From contig DBFP01000006.1 of NCBI GenBank assembly GCA_002294405.1, positions 1 to 9,325 on the forward strand: 9,325 bases of DNA, read 5' to 3'. Below the pieces are notes generated by a model. That model worked only from the letters and a program-made list of their open reading frames with translations. It had not been told where the DNA came from and made no database searches. Below, in pieces: positions 1-6,908 of this stretch; within the stretch, counting starts at the first letter, position 1; each line of letters begins with the position of its first letter. Source of the DNA: Anaerolineales bacterium UBA877. Its GTDB lineage: Bacteria > Chloroflexota > Anaerolineae > Anaerolineales > Villigracilaceae. Both the position numbers and the translations under genes were made by a program.

Positions 1-1
1 T

Positions 2-697
2 GACGAAGAGGGGTTTTTCTTTTCTGTTCAGGGAATTTCCTGCGTTCGTGGCAGGTTGAGTCGAATTTTGTGATTTATCGACTGGCATGATGGGATCTTC
101 AAGTGAAGTTTTCTTATTCTGCTTGGGAAAAACCATGGCTCCTTGTTCTGGTTGACTGGTCGTAAAAATGGTATCCCCGGGTGCCTCATCTATACTGTCA
201 GGCGTAAATCCCTCGACATAAGGATGGCTGCCTGTCAATGAATTTCTTGTTGTTATGTTTGGAATAATAGATTTTTGATCGGATGAATTTGGGGTCTGTT
301 TTTCCATTATATTATTTTCAATGAAAGCAATCGGATTGCCGGGTTGTCTTAATGGTTTTTTCTCTGAAGGAGAAGCGCGCATATCCAGATCATCAGCTTT
401 TTTATATGCCTGGATTGCATTATTTATGTCTTTTAACGCCCGATAGGCATCACCGATTTTATTCCATACAATGGCTTGATTTTCCGGGGTATCCATGAAT
501 TGAATACTTTTCCGGAACATTTGAAGGGCATGACCGAATTCTCCTTTCAGAAAATATGCATGCCCAAGGTTGCTGTATGCCCAACCGGATTCAGGATTAA
601 CTTCCACTGCTTTCGCATATGCTGCAATGGCGTCCTCGGGAGATCCGATTATCAGGTATAAGTTGCCGATCTCATTCCAAAGCACTGCTTCGCTCAT
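2..697 (-). CDS. TPR-repeat protein, second of a tandem pair (3' end beyond window)
   Basis: This open frame of 232 codons starts at the ATG at 695-697 and runs off the left edge without a stop. The start is supported by a GAGG Shine-Dalgarno (703-706) five bases upstream. The first ~105 residues are TPR helices: a WNEIGNLYL..G..EDAIAAYAKAVEVNP repeat, an AYSNLGHAYFLKGEFGHALQMFRKSI repeat, and a third beginning VWNKIGDAYRALKD and ending in AIQAYKKAD. From about residue 110 the sequence turns polar and low in complexity (Ser/Asn/Gln/Pro-rich), probably a disordered linker before further repeats outside the window. TPRs bind proteins and suggest a scaffold or sensor role; the partner is unknown. 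It begins 13 nt after the stop of the large TPR gene, in another frame, and resembles that protein's C-terminal repeats. It is probably co-transcribed with the ATPase/TPR pair. It may be a genuine second gene or the detached end of one longer protein. Confidence 0.8.
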   Translation of the reverse strand, partial: MSEAVLWNEIGNLYLIIGSPEDAIAAYAKAVEVNPESGWAYSNLGHAYFLKGEFGHALQMFRKSIQFMDTPENQAIVWNKIGDAYRALKDINNAIQAYKKADDLDMRASPSEKKPLRQPGNPIAFIENNIMEKQTPNSSDQKSIIPNITTRNSLTGSHPYVEGFTPDSIDEAPGDTIFTTSQPEQGAMVFPKQNKKTSLEDPIMPVDKSQNSTQPATNAGNSLNRKEKPLFV

Positions 698-702
698 ACC
701 GA

Positions 703-706
703 CCTC
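703..706 (-). promoter_or_regulatory. Ribosome binding site GAGG for the downstream TPR gene
   Basis: On the minus strand GAGG lies five bases before the ATG at 695-697, just after the TAA (711-713) of the preceding TPR gene. It is the main argument that the leftmost TPR frame is translated as its own gene and is not simply a frameshifted tail. Confidence 0.5.
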
Positions 707-710
707 AAAG

Positions 711-3359
711 TTAACCTGCAACCATATTGTCGAGAAAGGACATCCTGGCACGAGCCACGACTGGAACCTTTGAAGGAGCCGATTCACTGGATTTCTGGTA
801 TGCGGTTAATGCCTTCCCATAATCTCCCATTCGTCTATAAGCATCCCCCAGCCTGTTCCATGAAATAGACTTATCAGCCTGGGATGTCATTAAGTCAATA
901 CTTTTCTTATAGAGAAGTACGGCAAAGTCGTATTTTCCCAATTGATAATAAATATATCCCAGGTCGCTGTAAGCCTGGCCATCTTTTGGATCGGCCTCAA
1001 TTGCGTTTTGACAAACTTTAATATCGGTTTCGATATTCTTTGAATTATTGGATGAATTTCCCAATACAATCCCCGTTACGGGATTTTGTAAACCATGCTC
1101 ATCCATTTGATAAGCCGGTGAATTTTCTTTTGTGGCCGGCCTGGTATCCTGCTCGTGGGATACCTTGGTTGCTTCAGGGGCGCTAGCAGGCAATGCAGAA
1201 CCAGGTTCTGGTTCAACATTGTTTTCAACCTGTATTGGTGAACTGTTTTCATTAATTTCGGCTTTATCTGTCAATTCAATGTTAAAGATATCAGCAACGT
1301 CAGGTCGATCGATTGAATTATTACTGGGTTCCTTTTCAAGCCTGGATTCTTCGGTTTGATTATTTTGGTCCACGCCCGGAAGTTCATTGAGACCATTGAA
1401 GGGGGTTGAATCTGTTTCATCCTCTGCCTCCCAAACATCTGGGTCTTCAGTTTTTCCGACGATGAGCTTGCCTTTTGCTTTTCCTTTTTGGTAATGGACT
1501 TGAGCCAGGTTTTGGATGTAAGGCCAAGATGCTTCGGGAGCCAATTCAATTGCCTTGGTGTATGCAACGATGGCGTCATTGTATGCCCCAGCTTTTAACT
1601 GGGTATTGCCGTGTTCATTCCATTCCGCGGCAGTTTTTAAGTCTAGTGGTTGGTTGGCCTCGATCATCTTTTCACCTCTATAATCTTCCGGCTCACCCTG
1701 TTCAGTTTTTTGATCAATGTTGAGCGGGGTGTTTTTGGATTCCAATGGTAAGTCGGAGCTCTTTTTATCGCTAACCGGGAATTCAATCTGAATTTGCTCA
1801 GATTGCTTGTATGCTCCAATGGCGTTTTCATAATCTTTCAGGAACAAATAAGTGTCCCCCAAACGATCCCAAAGAGCCGCCCGGGTGACATCATCATCAA
1901 ATAACGGGATGCATTTATCATAAATTGAAGCCGAGGCTTCAAAATCTCCGATCTGAAAAAGAGCATGTGCCAGTCTTACATGCGCTTCACTGCGCTTGGG
2001 ATCCAGAGTTATTACTTCCTGGAAAGCTGCAATACTTTCGTTATAATTTAGCCTTTCTAGCTGAAGTTTTCCCAGTTCGTCCCAAAGGTTGGCGTTTTGA
2101 GGGTTGAGTTCGATCGCCTTTTGATAGACGGCAATGGCATCGGGATCCCGCTTTTGCATGTGTAAACACCTGCCAAGGTTTATCCAGGCATCCCATAAGT
2201 GCGGGTTTTTTTCAACCGCTTTCCGCAGTGAATTTTCTGCCTTTACCAACTGATCAGTTTTTAAATATGATTCACCAATTCCTGCCCACGAATTCTCATG
2301 ATCGGGTGCTATTTCAAGGGCTTTTTCAAATGCTGAGATGCCATTTAAAAACTCTCCAAATTTGTTATAAACATGACCAATTCCATCCCAACTTAGGTAG
2401 TCTCCGGGAGATAACGCTGTTGCCTTGGTAAATGCATTGATCGCTTCTTCATTGCGTTCACATTTCGCCAGGATATGTCCCAGGTTGCACCATAGCTTTT
2501 CAGAATCTGGCGTGAGAGTGAGAGCGCTTTGATATGCCGACACAGCTTCTTCATAGTTCCCCAGTTCTGTATGCACCAAGGCAAGTGCATTCTGACATTG
2601 AGATTGAAGCGATTGGTCTCCAAGTGCCAGGGATATTTCTCCCGATTTCCGCAGATATTTAAGAGCCTTCTGTGGATTACCCTTCCTCCAAAAAAGCAAT
2701 CCCAGGCTTAACAGCCCATTTGCATGTGAGGCGTTCCTTTTTTCAGTGGTTTCCAACTTTATTCGTATCTCATGATGATTACCTGATGGATTAATATTAT
2801 CGGGAATTTCTCCCTGGCTCTGAACGGGGGAATCTTGGGATTGAATGGTTTCCTGGCTGTTTTGTGGCAAATCCATAAATTCAACCACCCGGTGCCGGAG
2901 AATCCAACACTCCGTTGCATTGGTGGCAAAGTCTGAAACCTCATTCTCAAACAACCAAAAAATAGCCCGGATGTTATTATCTATGAAATATTCCCGGTTT
3001 TTATTAAATTCTTTAAATACTGTCACACCTTCTGTTCCACATTCCCAGTTAAATCCATCAATGATTAACACTGTTTGCGACAGGTCCGGCAGTTGTGAGA
3101 TCTGGGTCAGAAAATCAAATTGATCATTTATGCTCGTTTTTACAAAGTGTGATTTCTGACCAATATCATTTAGTTTTTCTGTCAGGATTGCATTTGCTTC
3201 ATCCCGGATGATACCGGATTTATAGATGGCAAATAAAATAGAAGGTCGATCCCATCTCGCGGCCAATTCAATTTCGTTGAATAGGATATCGATCCGGTCT
3301 TGCAACGATAGACCCAAATCATGCTCTACCTGGTCTGGAGGAAGAGAATCATTGTTCAT
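711..3359 (-). CDS. Large TPR protein with N-terminal degenerate STAND-like domain
   Basis: An 882-residue protein. Residues ~18-162 form an alpha/beta domain: a strand (RPSILFAIYKS, 38-48) where a P-loop would sit but without GxxxxGK[ST], a Walker-B-like strand TVLIIDGF (96-103), a strand RAIFWLFE (131-138), and RHRVVEF (155-161). I read this as an inactive STAND/AAA-like fold. After a polar linker, about nine TPRs cover ~212-525, two more lie at ~577-626, an acidic, Asn/Glu/Pro-rich and probably disordered stretch covers ~627-780, and two final TPRs cover ~790-862. There is no signal peptide or membrane segment, so it should be cytoplasmic. The ATG lies inside the end of the ATPase gene (11-bp overlap), implying translational coupling and a joint complex. 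Likely role: sensor/scaffold partner of the ATPase. The TPR assignment is firm; the N-terminal fold and the function are inferred. Confidence 0.9.
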   Translation of the reverse strand: MNNDSLPPDQVEHDLGLSLQDRIDILFNEIELAARWDRPSILFAIYKSGIIRDEANAILTEKLNDIGQKSHFVKTSINDQFDFLTQISQLPDLSQTVLIIDGFNWECGTEGVTVFKEFNKNREYFIDNNIRAIFWLFENEVSDFATNATECWILRHRVVEFMDLPQNSQETIQSQDSPVQSQGEIPDNINPSGNHHEIRIKLETTEKRNASHANGLLSLGLLFWRKGNPQKALKYLRKSGEISLALGDQSLQSQCQNALALVHTELGNYEEAVSAYQSALTLTPDSEKLWCNLGHILAKCERNEEAINAFTKATALSPGDYLSWDGIGHVYNKFGEFLNGISAFEKALEIAPDHENSWAGIGESYLKTDQLVKAENSLRKAVEKNPHLWDAWINLGRCLHMQKRDPDAIAVYQKAIELNPQNANLWDELGKLQLERLNYNESIAAFQEVITLDPKRSEAHVRLAHALFQIGDFEASASIYDKCIPLFDDDVTRAALWDRLGDTYLFLKDYENAIGAYKQSEQIQIEFPVSDKKSSDLPLESKNTPLNIDQKTEQGEPEDYRGEKMIEANQPLDLKTAAEWNEHGNTQLKAGAYNDAIVAYTKAIELAPEASWPYIQNLAQVHYQKGKAKGKLIVGKTEDPDVWEAEDETDSTPFNGLNELPGVDQNNQTEESRLEKEPSNNSIDRPDVADIFNIELTDKAEINENSSPIQVENNVEPEPGSALPASAPEATKVSHEQDTRPATKENSPAYQMDEHGLQNPVTGIVLGNSSNNSKNIETDIKVCQNAIEADPKDGQAYSDLGYIYYQLGKYDFAVLLYKKSIDLMTSQADKSISWNRLGDAYRRMGDYGKALTAYQKSSESAPSKVPVVARARMSFLDNMVAG

Positions 3360-4611
3360 TTACAAGTCTCTTTAAAACTGGATGCACATCGCACCAGTTT
3401 TCACTATCTCGATATTCAAGAATTGCGAGAAGCTGGAGCAACGGCCTCAGGCGATCGTTATATTCAAGACGGTTATGTTCATTGATTTTCTTTAAGTAAG
3501 CCAAATCGTTCTTATCCAATATGCGCCGATATTCATTACGAATTTCCGTCGCGGCCCATTCTATATCAGCTTGATTAATAACCGTGGCTTTGCGGCGTCT
3601 CGCACAGCCGATTGAAGAACGCATAATTCTTGCCATTTCACGGAACACCCCCCCACTGTATGTGATCGCATCTTCCAATGCCTGCCCGTTGATCAAAGAC
3701 TGATCCATCCTGACATGCGCAAATCGTCGCAGTGCATCATAGCCTTCAACGATGTGCCGTTCAGGTTCTCTAAAGGGATGAAGGTTTATATTTGGCAAAA
3801 AAATGGCTTGGTCTCGAATGGCATCAAATTCCTTGCTGTAAAACAGCGCGCTTGATACTGTATAAACAATCGCACAATTGGGCTGCATCATGATTTCACG
3901 GCGATCGTGGAAAATAGCGGTGGCCTTATTAAGATCGGGTTTGTCCATGTCATCGATCAATAACAATGGGATGCGCTTTTCCTTGGTATAAATCGCGGCC
4001 GCGATCATGTTTATTACATCGATCAAGCCGGTAATATCTTTTTCGAAAACCTGCCGTAACTCAACTCGCGTTTTTGGTTCCAATTTCATCTTCATGCCGG
4101 CGTTAACAAAAAACGCGTCGAGGGACCCGCCGAACTCATAGGATGATTGACCTGATAAAACCGTTTTCACCTCTTGTTCAACCTTCCCCTTCCAACTATT
4201 TAATTGTTTTAATAATCGTTCTGGAATCTCCCCCCCGTTTTTCCGATAGTTACGGTACATCTGGCTGCCAATTGCCAGTAAAACATCATGAAAATCCAGG
4301 TCAACAATGTCCGTTTCTTCCCGGATACTGAAGTTTATTGGCCAAAACTTCTTATGGATTTCAGAATGGGAGAGGATATGCAGGAGTTCCGTGCTTTTAC
4401 CGCAACCGCGATGCCCGGAAAAAAAGAATTTTGGGGGCCTGAAGAATGGCGCCAGGATTGCATCAGCCAATTCATTAATCGGATTCCCAGGCCTGGAGAT
4501 GTAAAATGGATTCGGTTGGCCATTTTTACCGGGGGCAAGAGGAAGATCTAGCTCAAAATTTAACCATGCCCGGTCGAAATCCTTTGCTTTTATGTATTCG
4601 TAAGTTGTCAT
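3349..4611 (-). CDS. STAND/AAA-like P-loop ATPase
   Basis: A 420-residue cytoplasmic protein. Walker A is GHRGCGKST (66-74, Lys72) and Walker B is RIPLLLIDDMD (213-223) with the acidic pair Asp220/Asp221. A sensor-1-like strand follows (NCAIVYTVSSAL, 245-256), then an arginine finger or sensor-2 type helix region around YSGGVFREMARIMR (318-331). The C-terminal ~70 residues (LLQLLAILEYRDSENWCDVHPVLKRL) resemble the winged-helix end of STAND-like ATPases. The N-terminus (AWLNFELDLPL) precedes the nucleotide-binding domain. There is no nuclease, protease or TIR domain, so any effector must be another protein. The TGA stop overlaps the start of the TPR gene, so the two probably act as one machine: ATP-driven switch plus TPR subunit. 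The SD is modest (GGAA about 7 nt before the ATG). The muramidase gene ends 80 nt upstream. The ATPase call is strong; the exact clade and job are not determined. Confidence 0.88.
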   Translation of the reverse strand: MTTYEYIKAKDFDRAWLNFELDLPLAPGKNGQPNPFYISRPGNPINELADAILAPFFRPPKFFFSGHRGCGKSTELLHILSHSEIHKKFWPINFSIREETDIVDLDFHDVLLAIGSQMYRNYRKNGGEIPERLLKQLNSWKGKVEQEVKTVLSGQSSYEFGGSLDAFFVNAGMKMKLEPKTRVELRQVFEKDITGLIDVINMIAAAIYTKEKRIPLLLIDDMDKPDLNKATAIFHDRREIMMQPNCAIVYTVSSALFYSKEFDAIRDQAIFLPNINLHPFREPERHIVEGYDALRRFAHVRMDQSLINGQALEDAITYSGGVFREMARIMRSSIGCARRRKATVINQADIEWAATEIRNEYRRILDKNDLAYLKKINEHNRLEYNDRLRPLLQLLAILEYRDSENWCDVHPVLKRLVNEQ

Positions 4612-4691
4612 GGCATTTCCAGGCTAACATTTATCCATTATGGTTGTCAATTTTATTTCCCAAACCAGGAAGTTTTTTCTGCGGTGGGGTT

Positions 4692-6212
4692 TCATGCAAA
4701 GCTAAGATAGCTTTCATTACACCACCCGGTGGGAGTCTCTATTTGGGCCCACCCGGCCTTATGACTAAGAATTTTAATTCGTTGACCGTAGGTCAAGCCA
4801 CCGACAATTGGATTTGTAACACCTGGGCCACTGCGAATGTTTAACCCGCTCGTATTGCATATCCCGAAACTAAAACTGCCAACTGCCGGTTGATTATTAT
4901 CCTGGGCCGCCGGACTATTCTGTTCAAAGGATAGATATGCCTCGCTACTCCAGCCATCCGGATCTTGAAATTGTGCCCAGCCGCTCTGGCGATTTATGAC
5001 CTTTACCTGCTGGCCATAACGCAACACATTTGTGGTTGGAAAAGATGCACCAGGTCCACTGCGCACGTTTAGAGCTGTGGTGATGCAGGTTGCATATTTG
5101 ACTGAACCTGCTGAGGTATAGGAAGGGGTCGGAACGGTCGGTGTGGGATCCGAAATACCCGACATGTCTGAAGGAGGATCGATCTTGCCAGACAAGTCAG
5201 CTGGTACTTCAGCTGGAACCGGAATGGTCACGGGAACATCGGTGAGACCTGGGTCCGGCGAAGGAGGATCGGCTGGATTGGCCACACCCGTGGAAAGACC
5301 GGTTTGTATCGGGTGGAATGATGACAGGTTGGCAGGGCTGCCAACCATCTGTTCAATGGCAGCAATTCTCTGGTTTATCGCGCTGCTGCAAGCCGTGAAG
5401 GACCCATCAAGGTTTGCAAGATGGCTTGTCAGCTCGTCTAAACGGGCTAGCGTCCCTGAATTTGTAACCTCCCCGCTCTGTTTCAATGTGGTAACAATAT
5501 TCTCCAGTAACTTTACACGGTCATCCAGGGATTCAAATTTCTCATTTAAATTAACGACCGGAATCCTGATGCCGGCGAATTCCATCAATTCATTAAGGGT
5601 CCCATTAAATCGATTCATATCCATGGATAGGCATTCGGAACCGAAGGCTTCTCCCGGGCCTTTTGAGGTGAACTGCCAGAACTGCCACATTGTCCAGGGA
5701 GCTGGTATTTTTGGCGTGTTGGACGATATCCAGTGACCATTCCAAAGTGGGAATTGGATCCAATATTCACTTTTTGTCTGATCCCCATATTCAAGCCAAA
5801 ACCCCGGTCCCGTATATATCATGGGTCGTTTGAGGCTCATATTCTCAAACAACTCTGTCCGCTGGATTAGTTGATCCAGGCAGTCCCGTAGGAATCCAAT
5901 TGCAGCTGAGGGATTATTGTCCGTTCGACGAAGTTCATAATCGATGACCGGAGGAAGTTCACCCGGATCGTTTTTAAGCAAATCAGCAAAAAAATTCGCC
6001 TGGTCCACGCCCGACTTGGTGTAATCAAGGTAATGGTATGCACCTCGGATTAACCCAGCATCCTTTGCCTTTTGCCAGTTGGCCTGAAATTGAGGATCTG
6101 CAAACGTGGCTTGAGATGCCTTGATGAAAACAAAGGTTGCGCCAGCTTGTTTGGCTTTGGATGCATCCCAGTTGCCATCCCATTTGGAAATATCAATGCC
6201 AAGGATTGTCAT
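4692..6212 (-). CDS. GH25-family muramidase with coiled coil and two SH3b domains
   Basis: A 506-residue protein. Residues 1-~213 are a glycoside hydrolase 25 domain (cleaves the MurNAc-GlcNAc beta-1,4 bond of peptidoglycan). It has GIDISKWDG with Asp7, IKAS, GAYHYLDY, the catalytic strand PPVIDYE with Asp91/Glu93, a PMIYTGPGFW strand, WQFWQFTSKGPG and MDMNRFNG with Asp198. Residues ~220-291 are heptad-like and probably a coiled coil. Residues ~300-368 are a Pro/Ser/Thr/Asp-rich linker. Two bacterial SH3 domains end the protein (~372-430 and ~447-505), each with LN[VI]RSGPG and GWAQ, likely for cell-wall binding. The ATG is preceded by CGGAG at about 7 nt, and the upstream frame closes at a TGA without another start, so there is no signal peptide. 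It lies 57 nt after the mraZ-like gene and 80 nt before the ATPase gene. It could be an endolysin-like or non-classically exported enzyme. The family is certain; the biological target is inferred. Confidence 0.93.
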   Translation of the reverse strand: MTILGIDISKWDGNWDASKAKQAGATFVFIKASQATFADPQFQANWQKAKDAGLIRGAYHYLDYTKSGVDQANFFADLLKNDPGELPPVIDYELRRTDNNPSAAIGFLRDCLDQLIQRTELFENMSLKRPMIYTGPGFWLEYGDQTKSEYWIQFPLWNGHWISSNTPKIPAPWTMWQFWQFTSKGPGEAFGSECLSMDMNRFNGTLNELMEFAGIRIPVVNLNEKFESLDDRVKLLENIVTTLKQSGEVTNSGTLARLDELTSHLANLDGSFTACSSAINQRIAAIEQMVGSPANLSSFHPIQTGLSTGVANPADPPSPDPGLTDVPVTIPVPAEVPADLSGKIDPPSDMSGISDPTPTVPTPSYTSAGSVKYATCITTALNVRSGPGASFPTTNVLRYGQQVKVINRQSGWAQFQDPDGWSSEAYLSFEQNSPAAQDNNQPAVGSFSFGICNTSGLNIRSGPGVTNPIVGGLTYGQRIKILSHKAGWAQIETPTGWCNESYLSFA

Positions 6213-6269
6213 AGTGGGTCTCCGAAAAGTCTTGACTGGTGATTTTGATCAAAGTCCTAACAAAAGGTC

Positions 6270-6707
6270 TTAGGTTAGTGAAACATGGAATTTTTCAAAA
6301 CGGTGTGCATTGGCATCGAAATCGTTTAGACTTTCACTTTGTTTTTGCCAAAGTACAGGTGACCATATTTCTGAATACTCACCCTGCCCCACGATCACAA
6401 TTTCCTTCCCCAAGTCAGCATATTTACACAAGTTGAGTGGTAGTTCGATCTGTCCCAAACCATCCACGGTTAATTCCGCGGCACTTCCGAGGATCAACCG
6501 ACTCAGAAGGCGAGCCATGGGATCTGAAATGCTTTGTGCCTTAACATGCTGATATATCGCAGAAAAAGCCTGTTGTGACAGGAGAAAAAGGTTCCGGTCA
6601 AATCCCTGGGTAACAAAGACAGGATTATTAGTCGCTTCACGGAAATTTGGAGGCAACGTCAGCTGGCTTTTCTCATTTAACTGCAGGATACTTTTTCCGA
6701 AAAACAT
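6270..6707 (-). CDS. mraZ: Divergent MraZ-family (AbrB-fold) regulator outside the dcw cluster
   Basis: A 145-residue protein, the usual MraZ length, with two SpoVT-AbrB-like halves. It starts MFFGKSILQLNEK and has LTLPPNFREA (16-25), the central helix DPMARLLSRLILGSAAEL (62-79), VDGLGQIELP (81-90), then KEIVIVGQGEYSEIWS (101-116). In characterised MraZ proteins both halves carry a GR pair, and Arg15 of E. coli MraZ is important for DNA binding. Here these positions are Gln15 and Gln86, so DNA binding may be altered or lost. The start at 6705-6707 is chosen because AAAGGAA sits directly upstream (6712-6718); an in-frame ATG at 6756-6758 would add 17 unconserved residues. The usual partner rsmH (mraW) and fts/mur genes are absent; a muramidase gene follows instead, 57 nt downstream. 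Family assignment is firm. Whether it represses its own operon, as canonical MraZ does, is unknown. Confidence 0.88.
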   Translation of the reverse strand: MFFGKSILQLNEKSQLTLPPNFREATNNPVFVTQGFDRNLFLLSQQAFSAIYQHVKAQSISDPMARLLSRLILGSAAELTVDGLGQIELPLNLCKYADLGKEIVIVGQGEYSEIWSPVLWQKQSESLNDFDANAHRFEKFHVSLT

Positions 6708-6711
6708 CTTA

Positions 6712-6718
6712 TTCCTTT
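6712..6718 (-). promoter_or_regulatory. Strong ribosome binding site AAAGGAA deciding the mraZ start
   Basis: On the minus strand AAAGGAA is followed by a 4-base spacer (TAAG) and ATG at 6705-6707. This places the start at MFFGKS, which matches the conserved N-terminus of MraZ proteins, and argues against the upstream in-frame ATG at 6756-6758. Confidence 0.75.
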
Positions 6719-6776
6719 TGAAAACAGTCCAAATACCTCTGGATATCGTCCATAACACCTGATACTACGATGGAGC

Positions 6777-6806
6777 AACTTATCCGATGTTACGAAGGGA
6801 TAAGTT
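6777..6806. repeat. Perfect 9-bp inverted repeat upstream of mraZ-like gene
   Basis: AACTTATCC (6777-6785) and its exact reverse complement GGATAAGTT (6798-6806) are separated by 12 bases. The element lies 70-99 bases upstream of the mraZ-like start codon, in the only long non-coding stretch of the window. There is no following T-run on either strand, so it is not a terminator. The spacing fits a dimeric regulator's operator or an untranslated-leader hairpin. It could be bound by the MraZ-like protein, by the neighbouring NarL-type regulator, or by neither; that is inference. Confidence 0.55.
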
Positions 6807-6908
6807 TCCGTGGAAGTAACTATATTTTCCCGCTTTTCCGAAGAATAGGACACCTCAGAAACCCGTTTATTTGTTTAGACGATATAAGAATATGAATTGG
6901 AGAATAAA

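Larger units (their letters stand above)
6708..6908. promoter_or_regulatory. Leader/promoter region between mraZ-like gene and a possible divergent small ORF
   Basis: About 200 bases of AT-rich non-coding sequence upstream of the minus-strand mraZ-like gene. It should hold the promoter of the five-gene minus-strand unit, since a terminator isolates it from the two-component operon. I could not find a -35/-10 pair good enough to call. It contains a 9-bp perfect inverted repeat (listed separately) and a cluster of CGGAAA/CGGGAAAA words on the minus strand (6806-6841). There is no TGGG or CCCA anywhere in it, so the tandem TGGG boxes that canonical MraZ binds are absent. Confidence 0.4.

Noticed and set aside
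1271..1579. A 102-codon minus-strand frame inside the TPR gene
   Set aside because: It is an out-of-frame reading of the low-complexity part of the TPR gene, with no domain or RBS of its own.
4612..4691. Promoter or terminator in the 80-nt gap between muramidase and ATPase genes
   Set aside because: A TTGACA occurs on the minus strand but has no -10 at a suitable distance, and the TTCC/GGAA pairing is too short for a terminator. Nothing can be called with confidence.
5143..5736. A 197-codon plus-strand open frame opposite the muramidase gene
   Set aside because: It lies wholly inside the well-supported GH25 gene, reads Ser/Gly/Pro-rich antisense of the linker, and has no recognisable domain.
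6244..6253. TTTGATCAAA palindrome between the mraZ-like gene and the muramidase gene as a terminator or operator
   Set aside because: Ten AT-rich bases without a stable stem or T-run; likely chance.
6708..6758. Longer start for the MraZ-like protein at 6756-6758
   Set aside because: The extra 17 residues do not fit the family and have no Shine-Dalgarno, whereas the internal ATG has AAAGGAA and gives the standard MraZ N-terminus.
6708..6908. Canonical MraZ binding boxes (tandem TGGG repeats)
   Set aside because: No TGGG or CCCA occurs in this leader.
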